Below are positions 32,184-41,560 of a stretch of DNA of 64,000 nt, piece after piece (position 1 is the first letter of the stretch; every line of letters starts with the position of its first letter). A program made the translations under genes and the position numbers. The DNA is taken from NCBI RefSeq assembly GCF_008801925.2, contig NZ_CP062803.1, forward strand, positions 1-64,000, given 5' to 3'. The stretch comes from Cupriavidus basilensis. Its GTDB lineage: Bacteria; Pseudomonadota; Gammaproteobacteria; Burkholderiales; Burkholderiaceae. Under the pieces are notes generated by a model that did not search any database, was not told the origin of the DNA, and was given only the letters and a program-made list of their open reading frames with translations.

Positions 32184-33209
32184 ATGATCGCAGAAGATGG
32201 TAACGACCTTCCAAAGCGTCCCCCCGTGATACCCCCGGGACAATTGGCTGGTGATATGTTCCATAGTGGTACCCGGTCACTTCGACCGGCAGATATAGCC
32301 GTGTTTGAGTTTAGGCGGAAGCTCATCCGGTACCCGGCATTCACTTCTGCCATACAAGCCATTGAAAGGTGTCACCTATATGGCCGTCATCTGATCGAAG
32401 AGCCGGATTGCCTTCTCATTACCGGTGTATCGGGTGCCGGAAAGTCAACGCTGCGAAAGACGTATGCGAGTCGATATCCACATGAGGAACTTGAGGATCG
32501 CACAGTCTTACGCGTATTGGAGTTAGAACTTCCGTCGGCGCCGACAATAAAGAATGTCGCCGAGAGAATACTAATGGCCTTGGGCGATCCCTATGCGGAC
32601 AAAGGCTCCGCTGAAAGCAAGACGGCACGCATAATCACGCTGTTCAGGGAGTGTCGCGTTGAACTCGCAATGCTCGACGAGTTCCAGCAGTTCGTCGACA
32701 ACTCGGGGGGCAAGATCGAGTACAAGGTCGCCGACTGGCTCAAGCAGTTGATCAATGCTACACGGGTCCCCTTCGTGCTACTCGGTTTGCCTCGTTGCAA
32801 ACGGATCCTTGAGGTGAACGAACAGTTGCGCCGTCGGTTCCTTCCTCAAGCTAACCTGCCACCGTTCTCCATCAGTACAAAGCCGGAAGCGATCAAGTTC
32901 GCGGGGTTTCTCAATACGCTTCATTCGCAAACACCATTCAGCCGGCCATCCGCGTTCATCGAGCCCGCGGTGGTCCCTCTCATGTTCTATGCGACCAATG
33001 GACTCATTGACTATCTAATGAAGTTGACCAGCAATGCGCTATCTATCGCGCTGGAAGAGGGGCGTGACTGCATCGATCTCGATGTCCTAAGGCGAGCCTT
33101 CCAGGGTGCGATATGGCATCAGGCCGATCGGGAGCGCAATCCGTTTGATAGTGCTTTCGTACCCAGATCACTTAACAAAGATGGTGAACCGTTCAGTGGC
33201 TACTGCTGA
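32184..33209 (+). CDS. tnsC: TnsC/TniB-type AAA+ ATPase
   Basis: A 341-residue AAA+ regulator that links target recognition to TnsA/TnsB. The start is ATG 32184 with GAGGAGG just upstream. Walker A is TGVSGAGKST (about 80-89), Walker B LAMLDEFQQF, and the sensor/Arg-finger region LRRRFLPQ. It is shorter than E. coli TnsC (555) and similar to TniB. Its 3' end overlaps the first tniQ by 29 bp. Confidence 0.9.
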   Translation: MIAEDGNDLPKRPPVIPPGQLAGDMFHSGTRSLRPADIAVFEFRRKLIRYPAFTSAIQAIERCHLYGRHLIEEPDCLLITGVSGAGKSTLRKTYASRYPHEELEDRTVLRVLELELPSAPTIKNVAERILMALGDPYADKGSAESKTARIITLFRECRVELAMLDEFQQFVDNSGGKIEYKVADWLKQLINATRVPFVLLGLPRCKRILEVNEQLRRRFLPQANLPPFSISTKPEAIKFAGFLNTLHSQTPFSRPSAFIEPAVVPLMFYATNGLIDYLMKLTSNALSIALEEGRDCIDLDVLRRAFQGAIWHQADRERNPFDSAFVPRSLNKDGEPFSGYC

Positions 33210-34254
33210 GGAACAGCGTCCAGTGAAGCTCCTTGTCCGGCCCCGGCCGGACAAGGGTGAAAGCCTATTCGGCTACATCCACCGGGTGGGGGAGCTGAAC
33301 GGTCTGACCTCGTTGCGCTGGATTTCATCGATGCTGAGTGAGGCGGGGTTGTCCATCCCTGACCATAAGGTTCAGTTACTCGCGGAATCGGTCGGAATTG
33401 ACCCGGAGGACCTGTCCACTCTGACGTGTAGACCGATAGCGACTCAAATGGCAAACACCCTGCTGTTCATGGATGCATACGTACCGGTAGCACTCTTTCG
33501 GAAACAGCGATCTGCGATATGCGTGGAGTGCTTGCGAGGGCGAGATGCGACGCCAGCTGTCTGGGACCTTCGTTTGATTTGCGTCTGTGTAAGACACCGA
33601 CGTTGGTTGATCGATACATGTCAGAGATGCGGCTGCGCCCTCAGCTGGCGTCGCGAAAATTTGCTCCGATGCCGATGCGGTAATGACCTTACGTGCAGCA
33701 TTCAGAGTAATTTCGACCCGCCTGAAGCTGTATTGCTCTTTACGAAAGTACTGGAAGCTGAGCTCAGAAGCGAACTCCCGTTCGCGGAGGAGGCCGCTGC
33801 AAGATTTTCGTGCTTCACAACGGGGAGGTTGATTGCTGATTCCATCGCGGTATTTCAACAGGCGAGAAGCTACGTTCTGTGGTGGTGCGACCAAGAAAGA
33901 ATGGAGGTGCCGCGATCTACCTCTAGTCATTGCATTGACATGGCAACAGTCCGGACCATGTCAAAGGTATTGATAGACTGGCCGGCGGCCCTCCATGCTG
34001 AGTTGCGTCGGTGTTTGAAAACCACCCGAGCGGAGAGTTACGAATTTGCTTTGATTGGCAAGAGCGAACCTATGTTGACGATCACTCCGCTACACCGGCT
34101 GCCCCGTCATCTCAGAGAGGTAATGGGGGATGGATGCGTGAAATCAGCTTATCTAGAGTTCTGCGAGCAACATAAGATCGCTGCCAATGATTATCGGAGG
34201 CGCAGCGGTCGCCCGAAACGCTGGACACAGTTCCCTACCTACAACGGCGGGTAA
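33181..34254 (+). CDS. tniQ: TniQ-family target-selection protein 1
   Basis: A 357-residue protein beginning MVNRSVATAEEQ. It has the TniQ N-terminal domain (RPDKGESLFGYIHRVGELNG) and paired zinc-binding clusters: ICVECLRG, CVRHRRWLIDTCQRCGC and CRCGNDL. This short type lacks the long C-terminal DNA-binding part of TnsD. In Tn7-like elements a short TniQ and a longer one often serve different targets. Translation is coupled to tnsC. Confidence 0.85.
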   Translation: MVNRSVATAEEQRPVKLLVRPRPDKGESLFGYIHRVGELNGLTSLRWISSMLSEAGLSIPDHKVQLLAESVGIDPEDLSTLTCRPIATQMANTLLFMDAYVPVALFRKQRSAICVECLRGRDATPAVWDLRLICVCVRHRRWLIDTCQRCGCALSWRRENLLRCRCGNDLTCSIQSNFDPPEAVLLFTKVLEAELRSELPFAEEAAARFSCFTTGRLIADSIAVFQQARSYVLWWCDQERMEVPRSTSSHCIDMATVRTMSKVLIDWPAALHAELRRCLKTTRAESYEFALIGKSEPMLTITPLHRLPRHLREVMGDGCVKSAYLEFCEQHKIAANDYRRRSGRPKRWTQFPTYNGG

Positions 34255-34310
34255 GCGTACGACTCTGTTTTACAACTAAAGCGAAGCAGAAATTGGAGAA
34301 AGTGTTGGCA

Positions 34311-34484
34311 AGGCCGGAGCGCTGGCGGAGGTGGCCAACGAAAAAGGAGTTGGCCTCGATCGTGGAGCGCTAGCTTAGCGTGAACCCAAACCAGCTATTC
34401 CATGGGCGCAAGCTGTACCAATTCGGCAGCCTCTCGGCGGTCAGTGCTGGCGAGGAAGTGCTGCCGGACCTCGGAGCTGGATGA
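34311..34484 (+). pseudogene. Insertion-sequence OrfA (HTH) fragment
   Basis: One frame reads RPERWRRWPTKKELASIVER, a TAG stop, then NPNQLFHGRKLYQFGSLSAV and SAGEEVLPDLGAG. The second part matches the helix-turn-helix end of IS3 (IS2-group)- or IS66-type OrfA proteins. The middle of the domain is deleted and a stop interrupts it. It lies between the two tniQ genes, so an element once inserted there and was largely lost. Confidence 0.55.
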
Positions 34485-34539
34485 ACGAGCCCTAACCTAT
34501 TGCGAAGCACTAGCGGTGGTACTGGTCGGAGGCAAAGAT

Positions 34540-35874
34540 ATGCGACTATTGATTCGGCCATTGCCGCTAGCCTATGAGTCGAGGCAAGGTTATGTCCTTC
34601 GCTTGAGCTCACTGAATGGGTTCGATCATCCTCGATGGTGTGTACCTCTCGCGAGTGCTGGCGATGAAAAAGCTGCACGAAATGCAACCCTGGACGCCCT
34701 CACGGGACACGACAGTGCTACGCTATCAACGTTGCGCGGACCAATATTTGGTCTCGGCTCTATGAGTACACGCGATAGTGGTAATGTGGGCTCGAGATAT
34801 TGGAATACGCGCTGTCAGCGCTATTGCCCAATCTGCCTGGCCGGGCAACGATATCATCGCGCAATTTGGGGATTGACATTCGGCGTTGCTTGTCACGAAC
34901 ACTCCGTTTGGTTGCGCGATGACTGTCCAGTATGTGGGCAGAGCGTACGATGGACGGGCGCCTCACTCGGAAAATGCTCATGCGGGGCCCTACTTGAGAC
35001 TGCAGCTGCGCTGCCCTGCACAGAGAATGCCCGCTCCTATGTGCGTATGTTAGCTTCCGCTTTGCATCCTGGCTCAACAACTGCGCAAGCAGTTTCACCG
35101 CAAGTGCCGGCTCTTACGATCGACCAGTTGCTTCGTCTCACCTGGTTCCTTGGTGCATATGCTACTCGGAAGAAAGCGAAGGCACAGAAGATTTCCGGCA
35201 TCATGCACCTCGACTACGCTATCAACATGGTCGAGGCTACTGCCGCTATGCTGCTCAATTGGCCGAGTGGTTTTCACGCTCTGCTAGATGAGCTTGGGAC
35301 GAAGAGTGACGTCGCAACTAGCGGGAACAAACTTTCAGCCTACTTTGGGCGGTTTTACCATACCTTGTACAGGAGCTTTCCAGAGCCGTCGTTTGCGTTC
35401 CTGCGTGAGGGATTCGAGCATTACATCGTAAATCACTGGTCTGGCCAACTGGCCAAGCGGAACCAGAGGTTCTCGGCGGAATCGCGGGAGTCGCACGAAT
35501 GGATTTCTATCAAGGAGGCTGCTAGGGTCTTGCGCACGCGAACCACACGCGTGAAAGAGCTAGTTGAGAAGGGGCAGCTCGTTGGCCGGCTTTTCTCCAC
35601 GGCAAAGGGCCGAAAAATGGGGTCCGTTCTCAGGGACAGTGTGAACGCGGCGGTTGCGCGCGAGGCGAGCTTGGTTACGCTGCTCGAAGCTAGGCAGATA
35701 TTGGGGCTCTCAAAGAAGCGCCTGCACAAGCTCATAGCCGAGGGACGGCTTCGAGCGGTTAGGGGGCCAAAGGTAGATGGATGCCCGATATGGCAGTTTG
35801 AAAAGGGGACTCTCGCAGAAGCAACAAAAGTAATGACGGCGCCCGATAGTGCTCCATTGCGAAGACCGTGCTAG
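34540..35874 (+). CDS. TniQ/TnsD-like target-selection protein 2 with C-terminal DNA-binding motifs
   Basis: A 444-residue protein starting at ATG 34540 after GGAGG at 34528-34532. The N-terminal TniQ domain (RPLPLAYESRQGYVLRLSSL) is followed by zinc clusters (YCPICLAGQRYHR, CPVCGQSVRW, CSCGALL). The C-terminus has two helix-turn-helix units resembling excisionase/MerR motifs: ISIKEAARVLRTRTTRVKEL and TLLEARQILGLSKKRLHKLI. This suggests sequence-specific target binding like TnsD. The target is not evident here. The last codons run into an aminotransferase gene fragment on the other strand. Confidence 0.8.
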   Translation: MRLLIRPLPLAYESRQGYVLRLSSLNGFDHPRWCVPLASAGDEKAARNATLDALTGHDSATLSTLRGPIFGLGSMSTRDSGNVGSRYWNTRCQRYCPICLAGQRYHRAIWGLTFGVACHEHSVWLRDDCPVCGQSVRWTGASLGKCSCGALLETAAALPCTENARSYVRMLASALHPGSTTAQAVSPQVPALTIDQLLRLTWFLGAYATRKKAKAQKISGIMHLDYAINMVEATAAMLLNWPSGFHALLDELGTKSDVATSGNKLSAYFGRFYHTLYRSFPEPSFAFLREGFEHYIVNHWSGQLAKRNQRFSAESRESHEWISIKEAARVLRTRTTRVKELVEKGQLVGRLFSTAKGRKMGSVLRDSVNAAVAREASLVTLLEARQILGLSKKRLHKLIAEGRLRAVRGPKVDGCPIWQFEKGTLAEATKVMTAPDSAPLRRPC

Positions 35875-35884
35875 TGCAGCAAGA

Positions 35885-35986
35885 TTCAGCATTCAACTCG
35901 TCGTCGATCAGCAGAAGCCCATGCCGGTCGCAGACCTTGCGCAGCGCTTCGACAAACGCTAGCGGCGGTGCCGATGAAGCCGGCAT
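35885..35986 (-). pseudogene. Class III aminotransferase fragment
   Basis: Minus-strand translation gives SSAPPLAFVEALRKVCDRHG then LLLIDDELNAE, the segment of GabT-like class III aminotransferases before the cofactor-binding Asp. Only about 34 codons survive. It lies directly beyond the second tniQ and could be a trace of earlier host or donor DNA. The rest of 35875-36185 holds no recognised gene. Confidence 0.5.
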
Positions 35987-36185
35987 CGCTGTGATACCAT
36001 TTCTTTGCGCCGTAGCTAAAAAAAACGGGATAATTTCGATAATACGTACGGACGGTGTGCCGTCAGGAAACACTCAATGCCCAACGCCCATCCCCCTTTT
36101 AGATTGGAGGCGTGAACAGAATACGTGACTTCCACGCGAAGATGTTGCGCTGGGTGCGTTTAGCGAGTCGCAAATACTTAATGAA

Positions 36186-37178
36186 ATGGCTAGACTGAAT
36201 TTTCTCGAGATTGAGCCCGCCAAGGGGAAATCCAAAGACTTGGATCAATTTGAAAAATTTACCAAGATTTTCTTGGAATCGGTGATCGGTGGAAGAATTA
36301 CAAAAGGACCGACAAGAGGCGCGGACGGAGGGATTGACCTCCGTCTTGAAGTTCAGGAAGTTGGAGAAACCGTTCGCAAACTCATTAGCTGCAAGCACTT
36401 TGCGCACTCTAAAGAATCGGTTGGTATAGGTGACGAGCTCGACATCTTGGACCGATTGGCCAGTTTTGGATGTACGGTTTTTGTCGGTTTTTATTCGACT
36501 ATCGCATCTGCTGGCTTAGAGCAAAAATTAGAAAGATTGAGAACAGAGAAAGGCATTAAATTTGAATTTTTTAATAATGAAGATATCGAGAGCCTGCTTT
36601 TGGGAAGTCTCCCTGGGTTTAGAGTAGCAAAACGCTTCTTTCCCGCCTCGATCCAGAACGTCTGGCCTCAGATCATCTCTCTAGAGACAAAGTATACTGC
36701 GGTGGATGCAGTCTCCAGCGACGACGAAAAATGGTTTGTTCCAGACGCATTCGAGAGCGCCGGACTGGTTGCCTATGCCAATACTCCGGAGCTAGCTGCT
36801 CTGCTCGCCAACGAGCGGGCCATGAGAGAAATCCACGCGCCCATGTTCCTAGGTGCATGGAAGGATGCGGTCAGATATTTTCCAAGTTATTTCGTTATAC
36901 CTGCCGATGGCATAGACAGCGCAACTTCGGTTATCGAACTGCCACCTAACTGGGATGCCGCCTCACAGCTAGATAAACTGAGACCCAACCCGAGATGGTC
37001 GTTACTGGCCATCTGGAGCTTGATCGACCCGGACAGGGTAAGGTTGATTTTGAAGGAGCTCGGGCGTGATGCTTCACAGCGGCGCCTAGATTTGATGAGC
37101 TTCCAGTGGCTCGCTTTATCGACCGGAACAGAGCGGCGGGACATACTGACGCGGCTTTTTGCGTATCACTCAATCTAG
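36186..37178 (+). CDS. Mrr-like restriction endonuclease-fold protein
   Basis: A 330-residue protein. Residues about 20-110 have a PD-(D/E)XK restriction fold: FEKFTKIFLESV, then GPTRGADGGIDLRL (catalytic Asp) and RKLISCKHFAHSKES (a C-K position instead of E-x-K, seen in some Mrr-type proteins). The C-terminal 200 residues are unrecognised. It follows the Tn7-like genes and is probably cargo, perhaps a type IV-like or DNA-sensing defence gene. The start lacks a strong ribosome site. AT-rich composition suggests transfer. Confidence 0.7.
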   Translation: MARLNFLEIEPAKGKSKDLDQFEKFTKIFLESVIGGRITKGPTRGADGGIDLRLEVQEVGETVRKLISCKHFAHSKESVGIGDELDILDRLASFGCTVFVGFYSTIASAGLEQKLERLRTEKGIKFEFFNNEDIESLLLGSLPGFRVAKRFFPASIQNVWPQIISLETKYTAVDAVSSDDEKWFVPDAFESAGLVAYANTPELAALLANERAMREIHAPMFLGAWKDAVRYFPSYFVIPADGIDSATSVIELPPNWDAASQLDKLRPNPRWSLLAIWSLIDPDRVRLILKELGRDASQRRLDLMSFQWLALSTGTERRDILTRLFAYHSI

Positions 37179-37295
37179 CAGCGCAAACCGCGCCGACATA
37201 TACCCTTCTTGGTTTGATGCATATCCGGATCGCGGCTCTTCTCGGCGTTCTGCCGCTACGAAGACCGCGGCGACGCCTGCGGCTCAACGCGTGAA

Positions 37296-37559
37296 TCAGT
37301 GGCCGACGGGAGACGGCGGGAAATCGGCCTCGGTCGGCGGAGTGATCTGCCGCCACGCGCCCAGCACCTCCCGCACGCATTGTTGGCACAGATCTATGCT
37401 CACAGTATTGCCATCGTCGAAGACTGAGTCAAAACCTCCGACATAGTTGATCGACAGGCGTTCCTGCCACTCGCCTTCGTCGGGCGTGAGGCGGCGCTGA
37501 CAGCGGTCGCACGTGCAAGCGGACAGCTTCTGGACGGTTTTGGGTTGATATTCACGCAT
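37296..37559 (-). CDS. Small zinc-ribbon protein
   Basis: An 87-residue protein starting MREYQPKTVQKL. Two CxxC pairs (CTCDRCQRRL and LCQQCVREVL) flank a beta region, a zinc-ribbon layout. The longer frame to 37766 has no support. The function is unknown. Between 37560 and 37823 I see no gene. Confidence 0.6.
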   Translation of the reverse strand: MREYQPKTVQKLSACTCDRCQRRLTPDEGEWQERLSINYVGGFDSVFDDGNTVSIDLCQQCVREVLGAWRQITPPTEADFPPSPVGH

Positions 37560-37823
37560 AGTAAAAGACACACTCGTTTCAATAGGGGAAGCACTTGAGA
37601 TCGATCTGTGCGCCTGTTGACGCCATGCCCGCCCTACAAGCGACGAGCACAATGGCGCCGACCCCGTACGCTGCCCCAATGTACTTACGGCGCCGGCTCG
37701 GATGCCCTGGTGGGCTGCCGGCTCGCTCAGGCCAAGGTTACGGAGGTTGTTTATCAGTCCGAGCAAGAGCGGCGCCTTCTTCAGCAGACGTGCGCAAATT
37801 GGCGCGGAGCACGGGCAGGCTAC

Positions 37824-38843
37824 CTACTTTGAAATGATTGCCGACTCGATCGTATTGCACGAGACCATTCGAAATCCCTTGGGCAAAGCCTCCTTAATTA
37901 CTTCGCTTCCCATATAGTGCAACGGACCAAGCGGTAGGCTCGGAAAGCGTGCGGCAAGCGCGCGGTCCGGGTAGCCGTCGATGAAAAGGATCCGTTCTCC
38001 CGGCGCAGCGGAGCACAGATGCGTCTCCGTAAAATCTAGGCTTCCCGCAATATAGATCAGAGCAAGATTACCTGTGTTACCGCGACTCAATTCCTCCAGA
38101 GACGTTGCTAGAAAATGTAAGGAGATTATGATTGCCGCGTGACAGATAACTAGACAGCAGGTCAACCAGGTCTTCCTCCCCATGGCGTCACTGGCGAGTG
38201 GCACTATCAGAAGATACTGCGATGCCGCAGCAAAAATCGTTACACCCAGCCCAAGCAAAGCTAGGGTTTTCATGAATACGCCAATATAAAAAGTCTGCGT
38301 CAGCGCATTGGATGTGACCGGGAAAATTCCACTTGCAAATTCTACAAATAGGAGTTTGCCGAATGCAAAACTCGCCACGGCGACCGCACTCCAGACTATC
38401 CTGCTGGTCATTCCATCACTAAATGACGAGACTATCCCCAGTTTTGCACCGTACGCGAATATTGAGAGCGCCATCCAGGAGGTATATATGACTTGCATCA
38501 TGAAATAATTGAGAAAATCGCCATTCATTCCCTGGTGCGTCAGTTGAGTCAGAAAAAATACTGCAGAAAATGATGAGAGAGCAAGCAACATTAGCTGTAT
38601 CCTTGCTGACCTTATCGAGTGAAATTCCTCGAATAGCGATTCAGTATTCGCCATATGGGACCGGATGAATCTGACTTCATGCTCTAACCCCGTGCTTAGT
38701 AGACGCCGTAGGCGTCTACACATTCTTGGATAGTATGTTTGTAGCGATAATAGAAAGAAAATTATCGCCAAGGGTGGCACGGGAATCATAACTGCTGGCA
38801 TCACACACGTAATTGAAAGTCTTCGGAATTCTGCGTATTTCAA
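37824..38843 (-). CDS. Membrane protein with about six transmembrane segments
   Basis: A 339-residue protein beginning at TTG 38843 with GGGAG five bases upstream. Hydrophobic segments: VMIPVPPLAIIFFLLSL, LMLLALSSFSAVFFL, MMQVIYTSWMALSIFAYGA, IVWSAVAVASFAFGKLLF, TLALLGLGVTIFAAASQYLL and LTCCLVICHAAIIISLHFL. The C-terminal 80 residues (GERILFIDGYPDRALAARF) look soluble. No family was recognised. It lies in the presumed cargo of the Tn7-like element. Confidence 0.65.
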   Translation of the reverse strand: MKYAEFRRLSITCVMPAVMIPVPPLAIIFFLLSLQTYYPRMCRRLRRLLSTGLEHEVRFIRSHMANTESLFEEFHSIRSARIQLMLLALSSFSAVFFLTQLTHQGMNGDFLNYFMMQVIYTSWMALSIFAYGAKLGIVSSFSDGMTSRIVWSAVAVASFAFGKLLFVEFASGIFPVTSNALTQTFYIGVFMKTLALLGLGVTIFAAASQYLLIVPLASDAMGRKTWLTCCLVICHAAIIISLHFLATSLEELSRGNTGNLALIYIAGSLDFTETHLCSAAPGERILFIDGYPDRALAARFPSLPLGPLHYMGSEVIKEALPKGFRMVSCNTIESAIISK

Positions 38844-39991
38844 GAGGGCTCCCAGAAGGATATGGCAGGTTCATGTGCGGCCCGATTCCCTTGCAAAGCT
38901 GAGGTGGGCCGATATCTAGCCTAACGGCGAGGGTGAATCGATATTTGAGACCCCCTTCTGGGGGGTAACCAAGCACTCCTTGCCGCCATCGAGCGCTGCC
39001 GTCCGCATCTGCGCCGGCGCGCCGCCGAGCGGCTTTGGCTTGAGGCTCGGGCCTTCTTCGGCGAGGTCTCCATAGTCCGGATGCCGGCCATGAGCCCGTC
39101 CGGGCGCCCGATGACGTCACCGTCCAGCTCAAGGGGAGCGACGCGCAGTCTTGCCACGATCTAGCGTGGCGGTGCGGCCGCTGGCCAACCGCTTGGCAGC
39201 TTCGGCCAGGCGTTTCGCTAAATGCGCTACGTCCTCCTCTGGCCATTGGGCGTCTACCACGCGGAGCGCGCTCCGGACGTCATAGTTGACGCCTAGTGGA
39301 AGCGCCTTCGCCCCTCGCGTGACGACTGGGGCGTGGGGGAAGCGGACGCGCGACAGGCGTTGGCCTACATGATCCGGTCTGGATGCCGGCGCGCCAGGCA
39401 CTCCAATCAGGTGCTCTTGGGCAGCCGAGCTGCCTCCGGGTGGTCCGCCGACCTTTTGGATTGACACCGCAGGCGGCGCTCTCTCCGTCGAGGTCTCGCT
39501 CGTACTCATCGACGCCTAAGGCGGAACGTTGCGGCCAGGTCGGCGTCGCGCGCGTCGCCGGCTCAGTGGGATGCGCTCGCGCTCGCAAAGGAGGCTGCCG
39601 CCCGGCGCATCGCCGAGCGCAAGAACGGGCGTCGCGACAAAGGGCGCCGAAATGAGCGAGTCAAGCAAGGTGGCCCCTGTGTGAAGAGCAAGGTCGAGCG
39701 CCCGGCTCGGTGGCGACGGCGGTCATTCGTCCAGCAGGCCGAAGACCAGGCCATCCGGTGACGGTGTCATAGACCTCGACCGCGAAATCGCCGTTTGGGT
39801 TGGACAAGCGTACGATAGGCGGCCAAATCCGATCGCCTCGGATCTCTCACGATGGCTCGTTAGTTTAGTCTGGCGGCGGGACAGTCTTTTGCCTCCTGAG
39901 CTCTGTCGAAAATTGTTCATGGCCGCGTCATAAAATTGTCAACATCTGGTCGGAGCATGGGCAGCATTTACCACTGCAGCCTGGGGTGGAT
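38844..39991. other. Region without a recognisable gene
   Basis: About 1.15 kb between the membrane protein and the first recombinase. Short stretches look once coding (for example LLAAIERCRPHLRRRAAERL on the plus strand near 38980 and a 126-codon minus frame at 39129-39509), but none is complete or recognisable. The GC content is higher than on either side. It may hold remnants of mobile DNA and a boundary of the Tn7-like element, but no inverted terminal repeats were found. TTGTCAACATCT just before 39960 may be part of the recombinase promoter. Confidence 0.45.
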
Positions 39992-41560
39992 ATGCCAGAC
40001 TCAAACAACGGCAGTGCACGAGACGCCGGCCCGATCGAGCTTTTGCAGGTAGCTCAGTACGTGCGAATGTCGACCGAGCATCAACGGTACTCGACAGAGA
40101 ACCAGGCTGAAGCCATTTCGGACTACGCGACGTCGCACGGCATGCGAATCGTTCGCACATACCGCGACGACGGCAAGAGCGGGCTCAACCTTGGGGGCCG
40201 CGAGGGTCTGAGGAAACTTCTCTCGGATGTGCGGCAGGGTGCATGCGATTTCTCGGCGGTGCTCGTCTACGACGTTAGTCGTTGGGGACGCTTTCCGGAT
40301 CCAGACGAGGCCGCTGTCTATGAGTACACGTGTCGGCAGCACGGCATCCGCGTGATCTACTGCGCGGAGCAATTCGACAACGACAACTCCATGGGCTCCA
40401 CGATTCTGAAGAGTCTGAAGCGGAGCATGTCGGCAGAGTACTCGCGCGAGCTATCGGTAAAAGTCTTCGCTGGCCAGCGAACACTGGTGCTTAGGGGCTA
40501 TCGCCAAGGTGGCACCGCTGGATTTGGTTTGCGCAGACAACTTGTCGACCAAGACCATAATGTCAAAGGCATACTCCGGCTCGGTGAGAAAAAGAGCATC
40601 CAGACGGATCGAGTCTTGCTAGTTCCCGGGCCAGCTGAGGAGGTGGCCGCCGTCCGACGGATCTACTCGCTCTTTCTCGAGGCCGAGCAGCCAGAGCGAG
40701 TGATTGCTTCGACGCTCAACCGCGAAGGCATCCCAACAGACCTCGGCAGGCAGTGGACGCGCGGTACTGTGCATCAGGTGTTGACGAATGAGAAGTACAT
40801 CGGGAACAACGTCTACAACCGTACCTCGTTCAAGCTGAAGATAGAGCATCGTCGGAATCCAGCCGAAGAGTGGATTCGGAAGAATGGCGCCTTTGAGGCA
40901 ATCGTGCCAACAGAATGGTTCTTGCGCGCCCAGGCAATTATCGCGCAGCGATCACGTCATGTGGACGACGGACAAATGCTGGAATTGCTCAGGCAAGTGC
41001 TATCTAAGAACGGCGCCCTCTCGGGAATGATCATTGATGAGCAGGAGGGCATTCCTTCAAGTAGTGCCTACAGAGCTCGATTCGGCAGCCTTCTGCGCGT
41101 GTACTGTCTGTTGGGGTATCACCCAAAGCGCGACTATGGCTACCTTGAGATCAACCGCGCGCTGCGACGCATGCATCCGGAACTGATGGCCGAGGTATCA
41201 GATGGCATCCGTTCGGTTGGCGGCTGGTCACGGCGCGACGCGGATACCGACCTCCTGACTGTCAATGGTGAGTTCACGGCCTCGTTGGTTATTGCTCGGT
41301 GTAAGCCCACCCCCGCGGGTAGCTACCGGTGGCGTATCAGGTTAGACACAAGTCTTGACCCCGACATCACTCTCGTCGTTCGGATGGGAGGTTCCAATGA
41401 GTACCCCTTGGACTACTACCTGCTTCCCTCTTTCGATTTCTCGCTCGATGCACTGCCGCTGGCGGAGAGTAACGGCTTTGCGCTGGACGTGTATCAGTTC
41501 GCCTCCCTCGATTCCTTTTACTCCCTCGCCGCTCGCTCGTCCTTGAAGGAGGCCGCTTGA
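39992..41560 (+). CDS. Large serine recombinase 1
   Basis: About 522 residues. The resolvase catalytic domain starts QYVRMSTEHQRYSTENQ (nucleophilic Ser in RMST) and includes YDVSRWGRF and the regulatory helix EYSRELSVKVFAG. The recombinase domain contains TNEKYIGNNVYNR. A 200-residue C-terminal domain lacks an obvious zinc ribbon. The frame also has a GTG at 39986; ATG 39992 (MPDSNNG) is chosen. It is plainly homologous to the recombinase at 45241-46824, aligning over its whole length. Its TGA overlaps the ATG of the ParB-like gene downstream, so the two are coupled. Confidence 0.92.
   Translation: MPDSNNGSARDAGPIELLQVAQYVRMSTEHQRYSTENQAEAISDYATSHGMRIVRTYRDDGKSGLNLGGREGLRKLLSDVRQGACDFSAVLVYDVSRWGRFPDPDEAAVYEYTCRQHGIRVIYCAEQFDNDNSMGSTILKSLKRSMSAEYSRELSVKVFAGQRTLVLRGYRQGGTAGFGLRRQLVDQDHNVKGILRLGEKKSIQTDRVLLVPGPAEEVAAVRRIYSLFLEAEQPERVIASTLNREGIPTDLGRQWTRGTVHQVLTNEKYIGNNVYNRTSFKLKIEHRRNPAEEWIRKNGAFEAIVPTEWFLRAQAIIAQRSRHVDDGQMLELLRQVLSKNGALSGMIIDEQEGIPSSSAYRARFGSLLRVYCLLGYHPKRDYGYLEINRALRRMHPELMAEVSDGIRSVGGWSRRDADTDLLTVNGEFTASLVIARCKPTPAGSYRWRIRLDTSLDPDITLVVRMGGSNEYPLDYYLLPSFDFSLDALPLAESNGFALDVYQFASLDSFYSLAARSSLKEAA

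Noticed and set aside
39129..39509. 126-codon minus-strand frame as a gene
   Set aside because: It has no family resemblance and no ribosome site, and lies in a stretch that looks like decayed DNA.
29215..39991. Terminal inverted repeats of the Tn7-like element
   Set aside because: Visual comparison of 29215-29481 with 35875-36185, 38844-39991 and 47384-47730 gave no matching TGT-ended repeats, so no element boundaries are assigned.
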